Shown here piece by piece: positions 8,310-17,465 of a DNA stretch of 64,000 nt. The translations under genes were made by a program, and so were the position numbers. The first letter of the stretch is position 1; every line of letters begins with the position of its first letter. The notes beneath the pieces were generated by a model that was not told the DNA's origin, ran no database searches, and worked only from the letters and a program-made list of their open reading frames with translations. Source of the DNA: Sphaerisporangium dianthi (GTDB taxonomy: Bacteria; Actinomycetota; Actinomycetes; Streptosporangiales; Streptosporangiaceae). The DNA is taken from positions 62,001 to 126,000 of the forward strand of contig NZ_JBHSFP010000022.1 of assembly GCF_042654065.1 (NCBI RefSeq), given 5' to 3'.

Positions 8310-9068
8310 TCAGGTGGTGGTCAGCCCGCCGTCCACGAAGAGCACCTGCCCGGTCAGGTAGGAGGACGCGGACGCGGCGAGGAAGACGGCCGGCCCGGCC
8401 ATCTCCTCGGGAGTGCCCCAGCGCGCCATGGGGACGTTCGCCACCATGGCCCGGCCGGCGTTCTCGTCCGCCCGCAGGCTGCTGTTGAGGTCGGTGGCGG
8501 TCCAGCCGGGGCACAGGGCGTTGACGCGCACGCCGCTCGCGGCCCATTCCAGCGCCAGGGTCTTGGTCAGGGCGACCACGCCGGCCTTCGCCGCGGCGTA
8601 CGGGGCCATGAAGGGGGCGCCCTGCGCCGCGACGGAGGCCACGTTGATCACCGAGCCGCTGCCGCGCTCCAGCAGGTGGGGCGCGACGGCGTGGCACACC
8701 GCCATCGCGGAGTCCAGGTTGAGCTTCATGATCTTGTCCCAGCCGGACAGCCGCAGGTCCTTGAACGGGACGATGAAGTTGGAGCCGCCCGCGTTGTTGA
8801 CGACGATGTCGAGGTGGCCGAACGCAGTGAGCGCCTGCCGCACCGCCGCCGCGGCCGCGTCCCGGTCGGACAGGTCGCACGGGATGACGTGCGCGACGCG
8901 GCCCAGCGCCTCGACCTCCTTGGCCACCGCGGCCAGGGTCTCGGGCGAGCGCGCGACCAGCACCACGTCCGCGCCCGCCTCGGCGTAGGCCAGGGCGATC
9001 GCGCGGCCGATGCCTCGCGAAGCGCCGGTGACGAACGCTTTGCGCCCCGATAGATCGAACGCCTGCAT
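8310..9068 (-). CDS. SDR-family oxidoreductase
   Basis: A 252-residue classical short-chain dehydrogenase/reductase. It has the cofactor motif TGASRGIG (14-21), NNAGG, catalytic Ser in INVASVAAQG, YAAAK, and the C-terminal PGW-T and LFVDGGLTTT. The Arg/Ser-rich region after strand 2 (VARSPE) suits NADP(H). The ATG has GAGGAGG at ideal spacing. It lies 53 bp downstream of the hydrolase gene on the same strand, so they are probably co-transcribed. The substrate is unknown; FabG-like and gluconate-dehydrogenase-like enzymes look similar. Confidence 0.92.
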   Translation of the reverse strand: MQAFDLSGRKAFVTGASRGIGRAIALAYAEAGADVVLVARSPETLAAVAKEVEALGRVAHVIPCDLSDRDAAAAAVRQALTAFGHLDIVVNNAGGSNFIVPFKDLRLSGWDKIMKLNLDSAMAVCHAVAPHLLERGSGSVINVASVAAQGAPFMAPYAAAKAGVVALTKTLALEWAASGVRVNALCPGWTATDLNSSLRADENAGRAMVANVPMARWGTPEEMAGPAVFLAASASSYLTGQVLFVDGGLTTT

Positions 9069-9121
9069 AGCAGCCTCCTCGCTGGAACCGAACAAGATTC
9101 TATGGGCTGCCGCGCCCGCCG

Positions 9122-9826
9122 TCACACCTCGGTCGGCAACGGCGAGGCCGCCGGGTTGACCCGCTTGACGATCTCGTCGAGGACGATGCGCACGTACGGC
9201 TCGCCGACCCACAGGTGTTTGGCGCCGTCCACGCCGACCACCTCCGCCTGGGGGACGGCCGCGAAGCGCCGCCGCGCCTCCTCCGGCCGCAGGTAGTCGT
9301 CGAACTCGGGCACCAGCGCGACCAGCGGCCGCCCGAACTCGGCCCACGCCGCGAGGTCGGCGTCGCCGGCCCGCTTGAGCGGCGGCGACAGCAGGATCGC
9401 GCCCTTGACCAGCGGGTCGTGCCCCCACTTGAGCGCCAGTTCGGTGCCGAAGGACCAGCCGAGCAGCCAAGGGCTCGGCAGGTCGTGGAACTCGGCGTAC
9501 TCGAGGGCCGCGGCCACGTCGAACCGCTCGCCCTCCCCCTCGTCGAACGCGCCCTCGGACTTCCCGCGCTCGGAGGCGGTCCCCCGGGTGTTGAAGCGCA
9601 GCACCGCGACGCCGGCGAGAGCGGGCAGCCGGTAGGAGGCCTTGCGCAGGACGTGGCTGTCCATCATGCCCTCGGCCGTGGGGAGCGGGTGCAGGCAGAT
9701 GAGCGTGGCCACCGGGCGCCCCTCGGGGGGCAGCGCCAGCTCGCCCACCAGGGTGAGGCCGTCGGCCGTGTGCAGCTCGATGTCCTCCCGCACGGCGGGC
9801 AGCACCGTCGACGAGCGGATCTCCAA
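9122..9826 (-). CDS. Alpha/beta hydrolase (short-form, dienelactone hydrolase-like)
   Basis: 234 residues. The motifs are LICLHPLPTAEG, FNTRGTASERG and nucleophile GWSFGTE, with Asp in LVPEFDDYL and His in GAKHLWVG. These fit the small alpha/beta hydrolases related to YeiG/YsgA-type proteins that lack a lid domain. The start is TTG at 9826, preceded by GAGGAG 6 bp away; no ATG is available near it. The first gene of a probable two-gene unit with the SDR. The physiological ester is unknown. Confidence 0.85.
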   Translation of the reverse strand: MEIRSSTVLPAVREDIELHTADGLTLVGELALPPEGRPVATLICLHPLPTAEGMMDSHVLRKASYRLPALAGVAVLRFNTRGTASERGKSEGAFDEGEGERFDVAAALEYAEFHDLPSPWLLGWSFGTELALKWGHDPLVKGAILLSPPLKRAGDADLAAWAEFGRPLVALVPEFDDYLRPEEARRRFAAVPQAEVVGVDGAKHLWVGEPYVRIVLDEIVKRVNPAASPLPTEV

Positions 9827-10042
9827 TGCGGACTCCTCGGGTAGCGGTCGCGGGGCCGGCCCGGCGGTCCGGGCGGCCGAAAGGGGTGGGCGGTGAACGG
9901 GCGGGCGTGAACGGGCGGGCGTGAGCGGGGCGGGCGGTGAACGAAGCGGATGAGAAGGAGCGGCGGACGGGTGAGGCGGGCGGCTGGGTGAGGCGGGGGA
10001 CGGGGACGGAGGAACGACCGGGAGCGACGGGCGCGGGAGGGA

Positions 10043-10363
10043 TCAGTAGCGGGAACGGCCGGGGCCGCGGTCGACCCGCTTGCGCCAGCAGGCGGTGTGC
10101 CAGTGGCGGCGCTCCCCCTCTCCGCCGGTCCAGTTCGGCCAGCTCACCACGTGCGGCAGCCCGGGACGGATCTCGTGGTCACACCCCGGGCAGCGGTATG
10201 ACTTGTCCGCGCCGGCCCCGGAGACGTTGCGCACCTTCCACTCGCCGTCCGGTCCCTCCTCTACCCGCTCCATGCCGCGCAGAACGCCGTCGAGCGGGCG
10301 CGGCGCGTCTGGACCGCGACCCTTGTCTCGAGGGTCGGAACGGCGGGCACGGCGGGGACTCAT
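10043..10363 (-). CDS. Small zinc-finger-like conserved actinobacterial protein
   Basis: 106 residues: a basic N-terminus (MSPRRARRSDPRDKGRG) and a compact domain with SYRCPGCDHEI and HWHTACW, giving a CxxC...HxxxC putative zinc site. Streptomyces homologues at the same locus are, as I recall, automatically named ATP/GTP-binding protein, but no nucleotide-binding motif is visible here. It starts 36 bp after the hydroxyacyl-CoA dehydrogenase stop, same strand. Function unknown; the basic tail plus zinc site suggests nucleic-acid binding. Confidence 0.8.
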   Translation of the reverse strand: MSPRRARRSDPRDKGRGPDAPRPLDGVLRGMERVEEGPDGEWKVRNVSGAGADKSYRCPGCDHEIRPGLPHVVSWPNWTGGEGERRHWHTACWRKRVDRGPGRSRY

Positions 10364-10399
10364 ATCGGCACAAACGTCGACGTCGCGGGTGTTCTTCCG

Positions 10400-11914
10400 T
10401 CACCGTTCCCCGACGCTCGTCACGCCGGCGGTCACCAGGCGATCGAGCAAGGGAGTGGGCGCGAAGAACGGCTCGCGGTACTCGGCGTACAGGGCCCGCA
10501 GGCCGTCGCGCACCGTCCGCAGGCCGACGGCTTCGAGGGTCTCGAACGGTCCCGCGGGGTATCCGCAGCCGAGCCGCATCGCGGTGTCGATGTCCTCGAC
10601 GGAGGCGTATCCGGAGTCGTACATGCGGACCGCGTCGTTGAGGTAGGGGTAGAGCAGCGCGCCCACCACGAACCCGGCGCGGTCGGCGCACGCCACCGGG
10701 GTGCGTCCGAGCACCTTGACCAGGTCGGCGACGGCGCGCGCCGCCTCCGGGGCGGTGAGCACCGTCGAGACCACCTCGGCCACCCGCTCGCCCACCAGGT
10801 GGAGCCCGGTCAGGCGCTCAGGACGCGGCAGCCGCGCGGCGTGCTCGACGACCGGGGTGCCCGACAGCGCGATGACCACGTCGGCCTCGTCCGCCTCGCC
10901 GGGTTCGAACCCGGCGGCCGAGAGCCTGGAGGAAAGATCGTCGGCACCCTCGCCGAACACGTGGACCGACGCCACGCCGAGCCTGCCGCCGGCCCCGGCG
11001 GCGGCACCGGCGGCGCGCCGGGTGGCGGCGGGCTCGGCGGCGGCACGGGCCGCCGCGCCGTCGTAGTCGTGAAAGCCCCGGCCGCTCTTGCGCCCGAGCA
11101 GCCCGGCGGTCACCAGCTCGCGCAGCAGCGGAGCGGGCGCGTGCACGCGGTCGCGGCTCTCCTGGAACAGCACCTCGCACACCTCGTGGGAGACGTCCAG
11201 GCCGATCAGGTCGAGCAGCGTGAACGGGCCCATCGGCAGGCCGGCGCCGGCCTTCATGGCGGTGTCGATGTCCTCCTTGGCCGCCACCCCGCGCTCCAGC
11301 AGCGTCACGGCGTGGTTGAGGTAGCCGAACAGCAGCCGGTTGACCACGAACCCGGCCCGGTCTCCCACGATCACCGGCGTCTTGCCGACGCGCCGCGCGA
11401 GCGCCGCGACGTCGTCGGCCGCCCCGTCCTCGGTGACGACCGTGCGGACGACCTCGACGAGCCCCATGACGGGGGCCGGGTTGAAGAAGTGCATGCCGAC
11501 GACCTGGCCGGGCCGGGACGTGGTCGCCGCGATCGCGGTGACCGGCAGGGAAGAGGTGTTGGTGGCGAGGACGGCGTCCGGCCGGCAGACGCGGTCGAGG
11601 TCGGCGAACAGGGCGCGCTTGTAGTCCATCACCTCGGGGATGGCCTCGATCACCAGGTCGGCGTCGCCGAGGTCGGAGAGCTCACCGGTGAAGGTCGTCC
11701 TGGCGAGGAGGCCGTCGCGTTCGTCCTGGCTCAGCCTCCCCCGGCTCACGGCCCGCTCGGTGGACCTGTGGAGGTTGCCCCTGCCGCGGTCGAGCGCCTG
11801 GGCGTCCACCTCCACGCCGACCACGCGCAGCCCCGCGCGGGCGAACACCTCGGCGATGCCGGCGCCCATGGTGCCGAGACCGACCACCCCGACGGTCTGG
11901 AACGTGCGTGCCAT
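10400..11914 (-). CDS. 3-Hydroxyacyl-CoA dehydrogenase with duplicated C-terminal domains
   Basis: 504 residues. Residues 1-185 form a Rossmann domain (GLGTMGAGIAEV, NTSSLPVT, MHFFNPAPVM) with the catalytic His in HFFNP. A first 3HCDH domain (GDRAGFVVNRLL...) follows at 185-285, then a degenerate nucleotide-fold remnant and a second 3HCDH domain (ADRAGFVVGALLYPYLNDAV) to the end. It oxidises 3-hydroxyacyl-CoA or forms 3-hydroxybutyryl-CoA for storage polymer or ethylmalonyl-CoA flux. Unlike FadB it carries no hydratase domain. The position beside nucS matches what I recall for Streptomyces. Confidence 0.92.
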   Translation of the reverse strand: MARTFQTVGVVGLGTMGAGIAEVFARAGLRVVGVEVDAQALDRGRGNLHRSTERAVSRGRLSQDERDGLLARTTFTGELSDLGDADLVIEAIPEVMDYKRALFADLDRVCRPDAVLATNTSSLPVTAIAATTSRPGQVVGMHFFNPAPVMGLVEVVRTVVTEDGAADDVAALARRVGKTPVIVGDRAGFVVNRLLFGYLNHAVTLLERGVAAKEDIDTAMKAGAGLPMGPFTLLDLIGLDVSHEVCEVLFQESRDRVHAPAPLLRELVTAGLLGRKSGRGFHDYDGAAARAAAEPAATRRAAGAAAGAGGRLGVASVHVFGEGADDLSSRLSAAGFEPGEADEADVVIALSGTPVVEHAARLPRPERLTGLHLVGERVAEVVSTVLTAPEAARAVADLVKVLGRTPVACADRAGFVVGALLYPYLNDAVRMYDSGYASVEDIDTAMRLGCGYPAGPFETLEAVGLRTVRDGLRALYAEYREPFFAPTPLLDRLVTAGVTSVGER

Positions 11915-12033
11915 GCTGCCCCCCTGCCGACGCGTCCTGGCGGCAAGTCTCCCAGAAAGGCGCGGCCCTTCCCGCCCGGCGCCCCTCGCGAACGGCGCAC
12001 CGCCGAGCGGGACGGGGGGTAAGGTTGGCCGTC

Positions 12034-12693
12034 ATGCGGCTGGTCATCGCGCGTTGCAGCGTGGATTACGTGGGAAGGCTCACGGCGCATCTCCCGATGG
12101 CGCCTCGTCTGATCTTGCTGAAGGCCGACGGCTCGGTGTCGGTGCATGCGGACGACCGGGCGTTCAAACCGCTCAACTGGATGAACCCTCCGTGCAAGCT
12201 GCGCGAGCAGGAAGGGCTCTGGACGGTCACCCACGGCAAGACCGGCGAGCAGCTCATCCTGACGATGGAGGAGATCCTGCACGACTCCTCCCACGAGCTC
12301 GGCGTCGATCCCGGCCTGCGGAAGGACGGCGTCGAGGCCCACCTGCAAGAGCTGCTGGCCGGCAACATCGCCACCCTCGGCGCCGGCTGGACGCTGATCC
12401 GCAGGGAGTACCCGACGGCGATCGGGCCGGTGGACATCCTGTGCCGCGACCACCTGGGCGGCACCGTCGCCATCGAGATCAAGCGGCGCGGCGAGATCGA
12501 CGGGGTGGAACAGCTCACCCGCTATCTTGAGCTGCTCAACCGCGACACCCTGCTGGCGCCGGTCAAGGGCGTCTTCGCCGCCCAGGAGATCAAGCCCCAG
12601 GCCAGGGTGCTGGCCGCCGACCGCGGCATCGACTGCGTCACGCTCGACTACGACGCCCTGCGCGGCATCGAGCGCACCGACACCCTGTTCTGA
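12034..12693 (+). CDS. nucS: Endonuclease NucS (EndoMS), mismatch repair nuclease
   Basis: 219 residues, typical length. The N-terminal beta-sandwich DNA-binding domain contains NWMNPP; the C-terminal RecB-like nuclease has Asp134 (GPVDILCRD), Glu148 and Lys150 (AIEIKRRG), then QLTRYLELLNRD. NucS cleaves both strands at G-T/G-G/T-T mismatches and provides non-canonical mismatch repair in actinobacteria that lack MutS/MutL. The C-terminal RTDTLF resembles the sliding-clamp-binding tail described for the family. It is divergent from the dehydrogenase gene. Confidence 0.95.
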   Translation: MRLVIARCSVDYVGRLTAHLPMAPRLILLKADGSVSVHADDRAFKPLNWMNPPCKLREQEGLWTVTHGKTGEQLILTMEEILHDSSHELGVDPGLRKDGVEAHLQELLAGNIATLGAGWTLIRREYPTAIGPVDILCRDHLGGTVAIEIKRRGEIDGVEQLTRYLELLNRDTLLAPVKGVFAAQEIKPQARVLAADRGIDCVTLDYDALRGIERTDTLF

Positions 12694-12763
12694 CGCCGCG
12701 TCGCCGCCCCATCGATCCCTTCTCCCTTATCGGCGAGGCGCGGGCCGGCAGGCGGCGTCCGGC

Positions 12764-13360
12764 CTACCAGTGCCGGCCGGTCGGGAGGCGGGCGACCTCG
12801 GGCGCCGACAGGTGCAAGACGGTGTAGCGGGCCGTGGCGGCGCCGCAGGGGACCTCCGGGGCGTCCGGCTCCCAGAGGGTGTAGTGCACGATCTCCCAGT
12901 GCCGGGGGTCGACCGCCAGGGCCGTGGAGTGGACGCCCGGCGTGGCGGCCCGCTCGCGCAGGCCGTCGATCGCCCGGCCGACGGCGGCGGCGGCGTCGCT
13001 TCCGGGAGCGACGGCCTCGATGGAACGGGTGGCCGTGCGCGGGACGCGGGCCCAGGCCGGTCCCCGTTCGAAGGCGGCGCCCGTCCAATGCTGGACGACC
13101 GGCCGCCCGAAATCATCGCAAAGATTGCGAAACCCGTCACTCCATAGGAATCGGTTCATTCCGTCGAGTGAGTTCCACAGATAGAAAGGCGCGTACTCGT
13201 TGACCGGCGAGCCGTCGACCCCTCGTTCCCGGATCGCGAACGCCTTGACGCCGAGACCGGAAAAGGCGTCGAGCGCGCCGCCTCTGGTCGCGACGCGGCG
13301 GCGGATCACCCGCATGTCGTAATCGGCCGGCAGCGTGATCTCGTACTGCATGGCATGCAT
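12764..13360 (-). CDS. DUF4865 family protein
   Basis: 198 residues starting MHAMQYEITLPADYDM, with internal GVDGSPVNEYAPFYLWNS and FGRPVVQHWTG blocks that I recognise from DUF4865. The fold resembles stress-responsive/antibiotic-biosynthesis monooxygenase-like dimeric alpha-beta barrels, but no activity is established. GGAGAG sits 5 bp before the ATG. It is encoded 72 bp downstream of a TetR gene on the same strand, the usual genomic arrangement for the family, so it is probably repressed by that TetR. Confidence 0.88.
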   Translation of the reverse strand: MHAMQYEITLPADYDMRVIRRRVATRGGALDAFSGLGVKAFAIRERGVDGSPVNEYAPFYLWNSLDGMNRFLWSDGFRNLCDDFGRPVVQHWTGAAFERGPAWARVPRTATRSIEAVAPGSDAAAAVGRAIDGLRERAATPGVHSTALAVDPRHWEIVHYTLWEPDAPEVPCGAATARYTVLHLSAPEVARLPTGRHW

Positions 13361-13432
13361 GACGACTCTCCGTCCCCTTCGATATCGGCCGGCCCCCGAG
13401 GCGATCGGGACCGGCTCGAACAGTGGCGGCCG

Positions 13433-14020
13433 CTAGGAGGCGGCCGGCGCCCCGGCGGCGAGCAGGGCGAGCGCGCCCCGCACGGCCTGGTCGAACGGCT
13501 CGGGCGAGGCGGCGGCACGGGCGAGCACGTAGCCGCCCTGCACCACCGCGACGACGGCGGCGGCGGTCTCCTCGGGCACCAGCCCGGGAGCCAGTTCCCC
13601 GCCGGCCCTTCCTTCGGCGAGCACCTCGGCCATGCGCCTGCGCAGCCAGGCGAAGGTCTCGTCGACCGGCTGCCGCAGGTCCGGACTGGCGATGAGGTCG
13701 GGATCCTGGGTGAGGCGCCCGATCGGGCAGCCGCGCAGGACTTCCCGTTCGCGCAGCAGGTAGGCCGAGACCCGCTCGACCGCCGTGCCCGGAGCGGAGA
13801 GCGCGGCGTCCGCCGCGGCCCGCATCTGCTCGGCGCTGCGCCGCACCGCCGCGAGCGCGAGGTCGGGCTTGCCGCTGAAGTGGTGGTACATGCTGCCCTG
13901 TCCGGCGCCGGCTCGTCGCTGGATGGCTCTGGGGCTGGTGCCCACGTACCCGCGCTCCCACAGCAGTTCCTGGGTGCTCTGGATGAGCCGTTCGACCGTG
14001 TCCACGCGACCACTGTACAT
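13433..14020 (-). CDS. TetR-family regulator
   Basis: About 195 residues. The HTH region is GTSPRAIQRRAGAGQGSMYHHFSGKPDL, and the C-terminal domain contains CPIGRLTQDPDL typical of the TetR_C_16/AcrR-like group. It probably represses itself and the downstream DUF4865 gene. Start choice is uncertain: the ATG at 14020 overlaps a dyad resembling an operator, GTGs at 14005 and 14041 are alternatives, and none has a strong ribosome-binding site. A leaderless message is possible. Confidence 0.88.
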   Translation of the reverse strand: MYSGRVDTVERLIQSTQELLWERGYVGTSPRAIQRRAGAGQGSMYHHFSGKPDLALAAVRRSAEQMRAAADAALSAPGTAVERVSAYLLREREVLRGCPIGRLTQDPDLIASPDLRQPVDETFAWLRRRMAEVLAEGRAGGELAPGLVPEETAAAVVAVVQGGYVLARAAASPEPFDQAVRGALALLAAGAPAAS

Positions 14021-14032
14021 ACCAGTAGGTAC
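14015..14032. promoter_or_regulatory. Probable TetR operator
   Basis: GTACATACCAGTAGGTAC is an imperfect 18-bp palindrome (14 of 18 positions symmetric), with ACC-AGT-AGGT half-sites like those bound by many TetR proteins. It covers the presumed start of the TetR gene itself, implying autorepression. Confidence 0.5.
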
Positions 14033-14143
14033 AGAAGACACACCGGATAGGCGCGGAAGTCGACGCCCTCCTTTACCGCACTGTTCGCGACCGGTCAGTT
14101 ACGGCATGAATTTCTGAGAAATCGGTGCAACGTAAGAGACGAC

Positions 14144-14156
14144 CTAGAGCGTCTAG
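14144..14156. promoter_or_regulatory. CTAGA-N3-TCTAG dyad in the leader of the GT4 gene
   Basis: Perfect 5-bp arms lie 88 bp before the glycosyltransferase start. A second dyad, GGTAGG (14171) with CCTACC (14204), follows it. The 200-bp divergent region between the TetR gene and the glycosyltransferase holds no other recognisable element; these may be operators or an RNA hairpin. Confidence 0.3.
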
Positions 14157-14243
14157 ATCTTGCGAGCGGAGGTAGGGCAAGGGGTGCGCTAACAGAATCC
14201 TTACCTACCGCGGGAAGTAGCTCTTTGTTCACCGGGGTCACGC

Positions 14244-15602
14244 ATGCCTCCGGATCGACATGGCATAAGAGGATACGAGGGGCATGTCAATGACCGCACG
14301 ATTCGAGGGGTCTTCGGGGTGTTAACGTGGGGACGGAAGGCGATCGCACGAGCGGCGGTCACGCTGCTCGATCTGGTGAACGCGCGACGCGCGCGCGGGG
14401 CTCGGCCGCGGAGCACCAAGAACGTGCACATCCTGCTGCTGCACGCGTACGGGATGGGCGGAACGATCCGGACCGTGCTGAACCTGGCCGGCTACCTGGC
14501 GCGCGACCACGACGTGGAGATCGTCAGTCTGACCCGCACCAACGAGGAGCCGTTCTTCGAGATGCCGCCCGGCGTGCGGGTGCGGTTCCTGGACGACCGG
14601 ATGGTCCCCCGCGGCCGGTTCGCCGAGTTCCTCGCCCGCCGCCCGAGCAGGCTGGTCCCCGAAGAGGAGAAGGCCTATCTCAACATGAGCCTGCTGACCG
14701 ACCTTCGGCTGGCTCGCTACCTGCGCTCCCTCAGGGGCGGCGTCGTCATCGGGACGCGTCCGGCCTTCAACCTGGCCATGGGCCTGCTCGCGCCGCCGGA
14801 GGTGCTCACCATCGGCCAGGAGCACGTCACCCTGGAGTCCCACGGCCCCGAGCTGCAGGCCCAGATCAAGAGGCGGTACGGCAGGCTGGACGCCTTCACG
14901 ACGCTCACCAAGGCCGATCTGAAGGAGTACACCAAGGCGTTGAAGGGAAACCCGCCCAAGCGCCTGCTGCGCATCCCCAACGCCATTCCCGACCTGGCCG
15001 GCGAGGTCTCCTCTCTGGAGGAGAAGGTCGTGGTCGGCATCGGCCGCATCGTGTGGGCCAAGGGGTTCGACCGTCTGGTCAACGCCTGGAAGACGGTCGC
15101 CGTGACGCACCCCGACTGGGTGCTGCGCATCTACGGCGGCGGCACCCCCGAACGCGAGGAGAAGCTGCAGAACCGCATCGACGAGGCCGGGCTGTCGGAC
15201 AAGATCGTCCTGATGGGCCCCACGCCCGAGATCGGCGTCGAGCTGTCCAAGTCGTCGATCTACGCGGTCAGCTCGCGCTACGAGGGCTTCGGCATGACCA
15301 TCCTGGAGGCGATGAGCAAGGGCGTGCCGGTGGTGAGCTTCAACTGCCCGCACGGCCCCAAGGAGATCATCACCCATGAGCAGGACGGGCTGCTCATCCG
15401 GTCGAAAAAGGCCGCCGAGCTCGCCGCGGGCATCTGCCGCCTCATCGAGGACGAGGAGCTGCGCCGCAAGCTGGGCGCCAGCGCGTTGCGCACCGCGGCG
15501 GACTACGACATGGAGGTGATCGGCGCGCAGTGGGAGGCCCTGCTGGCGGACCTGGACGAACGCCGGCCGCTCCCCGACTGCTCGCTCGGCACGCCCGTCT
15601 GA
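14244..15602 (+). CDS. Family 4 glycosyltransferase
   Basis: Up to 452 residues with the GT-B layout. The N-terminal Rossmann half begins KNVHILLLHAYGMGGTIRTVLNLAG; the C-terminal half has IGRIVWAKGFDRLV, YAVSSRYEGFGMTILEAMSKGVPVVSFNCPHGPKEII (the E-x7-E sugar-nucleotide motif) and LLIRS. It transfers a sugar from a nucleotide donor; CPHGP and the GMGGT glycine loop resemble teichoic-acid/polyglycerol-phosphate or capsule glucosyltransferases. The ATG at 14244 is the longest start; a GTG at 14319 with GAGGGG 8 bp upstream is equally credible and would remove 25 poorly conserved residues. No clustered partners are visible. Confidence 0.88.
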   Translation: MPPDRHGIRGYEGHVNDRTIRGVFGVLTWGRKAIARAAVTLLDLVNARRARGARPRSTKNVHILLLHAYGMGGTIRTVLNLAGYLARDHDVEIVSLTRTNEEPFFEMPPGVRVRFLDDRMVPRGRFAEFLARRPSRLVPEEEKAYLNMSLLTDLRLARYLRSLRGGVVIGTRPAFNLAMGLLAPPEVLTIGQEHVTLESHGPELQAQIKRRYGRLDAFTTLTKADLKEYTKALKGNPPKRLLRIPNAIPDLAGEVSSLEEKVVVGIGRIVWAKGFDRLVNAWKTVAVTHPDWVLRIYGGGTPEREEKLQNRIDEAGLSDKIVLMGPTPEIGVELSKSSIYAVSSRYEGFGMTILEAMSKGVPVVSFNCPHGPKEIITHEQDGLLIRSKKAAELAAGICRLIEDEELRRKLGASALRTAADYDMEVIGAQWEALLADLDERRPLPDCSLGTPV

Positions 15603-15641
15603 CCGTCGTCCGTGAGCGCTCCGGCGAGCGCGCTCTCAGGC

Positions 15642-15662
15642 GGCCTGCGGCCTGCGGCCTGC
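15642..15662. repeat. GGCCTGC heptamer, three tandem copies
   Basis: Three perfect head-to-tail GGCCTGC units lie between the glycosyltransferase stop and the ABC transporter operon. A longer array of the near-identical unit GGGCTGC lies on the other side of that operon at 19546. Confidence 0.7.
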
Positions 15663-15765
15663 GCTGGAACGTTCTCCCCGTCCCCGGTTGTCCATCGAAC
15701 GGAGGACACCGGGGTCGGTCCACCGGTGGTGCCGCACCGGCCACGCGTCCGCGATGCTCGGTGAC

Positions 15766-16614
15766 ATGACGCAGACAGCAGTGAAGGTCCGCGGCCTCAC
15801 GAAGCGCTATCGCGAGGTGCGGGCGGTGGACGGCATCGACCTGACGATCGCGGAGGGCGAGGTGTTCGCCATCCTCGGCCCGAACGGGGCGGGCAAGTCC
15901 ACCACGGTCGAGATCCTGGAGGGATACCGCCGGCGGGACGCCGGGGAGGTCTCCGTGCTCGGCGTCGACCCCGCCCACCCGACCCGGCAGTGGCGTGATC
16001 GGATCGGCATCGTGCTCCAGACGGCGAACGACACGGCCGAGCTGACCGTGCGCGAGACCGTCCGCCACTTCGCCGGTTACTACCCCACGGCCGGGGACCC
16101 CGACGAGGTGATCGCCAGGGTCGGCCTGACGGAGCAGGCCGGCAAGCGCATCAGGCAGCTCTCCGGCGGCCAGCGGCGGCGCGTCGACGTGGCCCTCGGC
16201 ATCGTCGGCCGCCCGCGGCTGCTGTTCCTCGACGAACCGACCACCGGCTTCGACCCCGAGGCGCGGCGCCGGTTCTGGGAGCTGATCGAGGACCTGGCCC
16301 GCGACGGCACCACGATCGTGCTGACCACGCACTACCTGGACGAGGCCGAGGCGCTGGCGAACCGGGTGGCGGTGATCGCCCAGGGCCGCATCGTGGCCGA
16401 GGGCCGCCCCGCCACGCTCGGCGGCCGGGCGAGCGCCAAGGCCACGGTCAGCTGGCTGGAGGGCGGCGAACGGCGGCGCGTCGAGACCGGCGCCCCGACC
16501 GAGACGATCGTGGAGCTGAGCGGCCGGCTGGGCGGAGAGATCCCCGAACTGACCGTGACCCGGCCCTCACTGGAGGACGTCTACATGAACCTCATCGCGG
16601 AGGTGCCCCGATGA
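15766..16614 (+). CDS. ABC transporter ATP-binding protein (DrrA/ABC-2 type)
   Basis: 282 residues. It has Walker A GPNGAGKST, Q-loop VLQTANDT, signature LSGGQRRR, Walker B LLFLDEP, and H-loop TTHYLDEAE, followed by a C-terminal accessory region of about 60 residues. It powers the ABC-2 permease whose ATG overlaps its stop by 4 bp. The ATG at 15766 was chosen to start at MTQTAVKVRGLTKRY; an upstream in-frame start adds 26 unconserved residues. The drug-exporter type is likely since a cell-envelope-type two-component pair follows. Confidence 0.93.
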   Translation: MTQTAVKVRGLTKRYREVRAVDGIDLTIAEGEVFAILGPNGAGKSTTVEILEGYRRRDAGEVSVLGVDPAHPTRQWRDRIGIVLQTANDTAELTVRETVRHFAGYYPTAGDPDEVIARVGLTEQAGKRIRQLSGGQRRRVDVALGIVGRPRLLFLDEPTTGFDPEARRRFWELIEDLARDGTTIVLTTHYLDEAEALANRVAVIAQGRIVAEGRPATLGGRASAKATVSWLEGGERRRVETGAPTETIVELSGRLGGEIPELTVTRPSLEDVYMNLIAEVPR

Positions 16615-17465
16615 GCGGCGCCGTCACCGCCTCCACGGCGGCCGCGCCCCCGGCCGTCCCGGCGCGCCGGCCCTCGGCGCTCGCCCTCGGCTGGTCGAGA
16701 GCGGGTGTCGAGACCAAGATGTTCTTCCGCGAGAGGGACGCGGTCGTCTTCACGTTCGCGTTCCCGATCGTGCTGCTCGCGATCTTCGGATCGATCTTCA
16801 CGGGGCGGCCCGGGGGCACCGCGATCACCGCCTCACAGCTCTACACCGCGGCGCTCATCGGCGCGGGGGTCATGAGCGCCAGCTTCCAGAACCTCGGCAT
16901 CGGCATCGCCGTCGACCGCGACGACGGCACGCTCAAGCGCCTGTACGGCACCCCCATGCCGCCCAGCGCCTACTTCGTCGGCAAGATCCTGCACGTCCTG
17001 CTGGTGGCCTTCCTGGAGGTGGCGATCCTGCTGGCCATCGGCGTGGTGGCCTACGACGTCTCGCCGCCCTCCGACCTGTCCCACTGGGTCACCTTCGCCT
17101 GGGTCTTCCTGCTCGGCATCACGGCCTCCTCACTGCTGGGCATCGCGGTCAGCGGCCTGCCGCGGTCGGCCCGCAGCGCCTCGGCGGTGATCAGCCTGCC
17201 GTTCGTGGTGCTCCAGTTCGTCTCGGGGGTGTTCATCCCCATCAGCGAGCTGCCCGACTGGCTCGTCAGGCTGGCCTCGTTCTTCCCGCTGAAGTGGATG
17301 TGTCAGGGATTCAGGTCCGTCTTCCTGGGCGACGCGGGGGCCGCCCTGGAACCGTCCGGATCCTACGAACTGGACCGGGTGGCCCTGGTCCTGGCAGCGT
17401 GGGCCGCCGGAGGTCTCGTCCTGTGCCTGACGACGTTCCGCTGGAAGAGCCGCCGCGACGGATGA
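16611..17465 (+). CDS. ABC-2 type permease
   Basis: 284 residues with six hydrophobic segments. It carries the ABC-2 features RLYGTPMPPSAYFVGKI (cytoplasmic coupling segment) and PFVVLQFVSGVFIPISELPDWL before the last helices. Its start overlaps the ATPase stop and its own stop overlaps the histidine kinase start, so the four genes are translationally coupled. It is likely to export an envelope-active compound or lipid; the substrate is unknown. Confidence 0.92.
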   Translation: MSGAVTASTAAAPPAVPARRPSALALGWSRAGVETKMFFRERDAVVFTFAFPIVLLAIFGSIFTGRPGGTAITASQLYTAALIGAGVMSASFQNLGIGIAVDRDDGTLKRLYGTPMPPSAYFVGKILHVLLVAFLEVAILLAIGVVAYDVSPPSDLSHWVTFAWVFLLGITASSLLGIAVSGLPRSARSASAVISLPFVVLQFVSGVFIPISELPDWLVRLASFFPLKWMCQGFRSVFLGDAGAALEPSGSYELDRVALVLAAWAAGGLVLCLTTFRWKSRRDG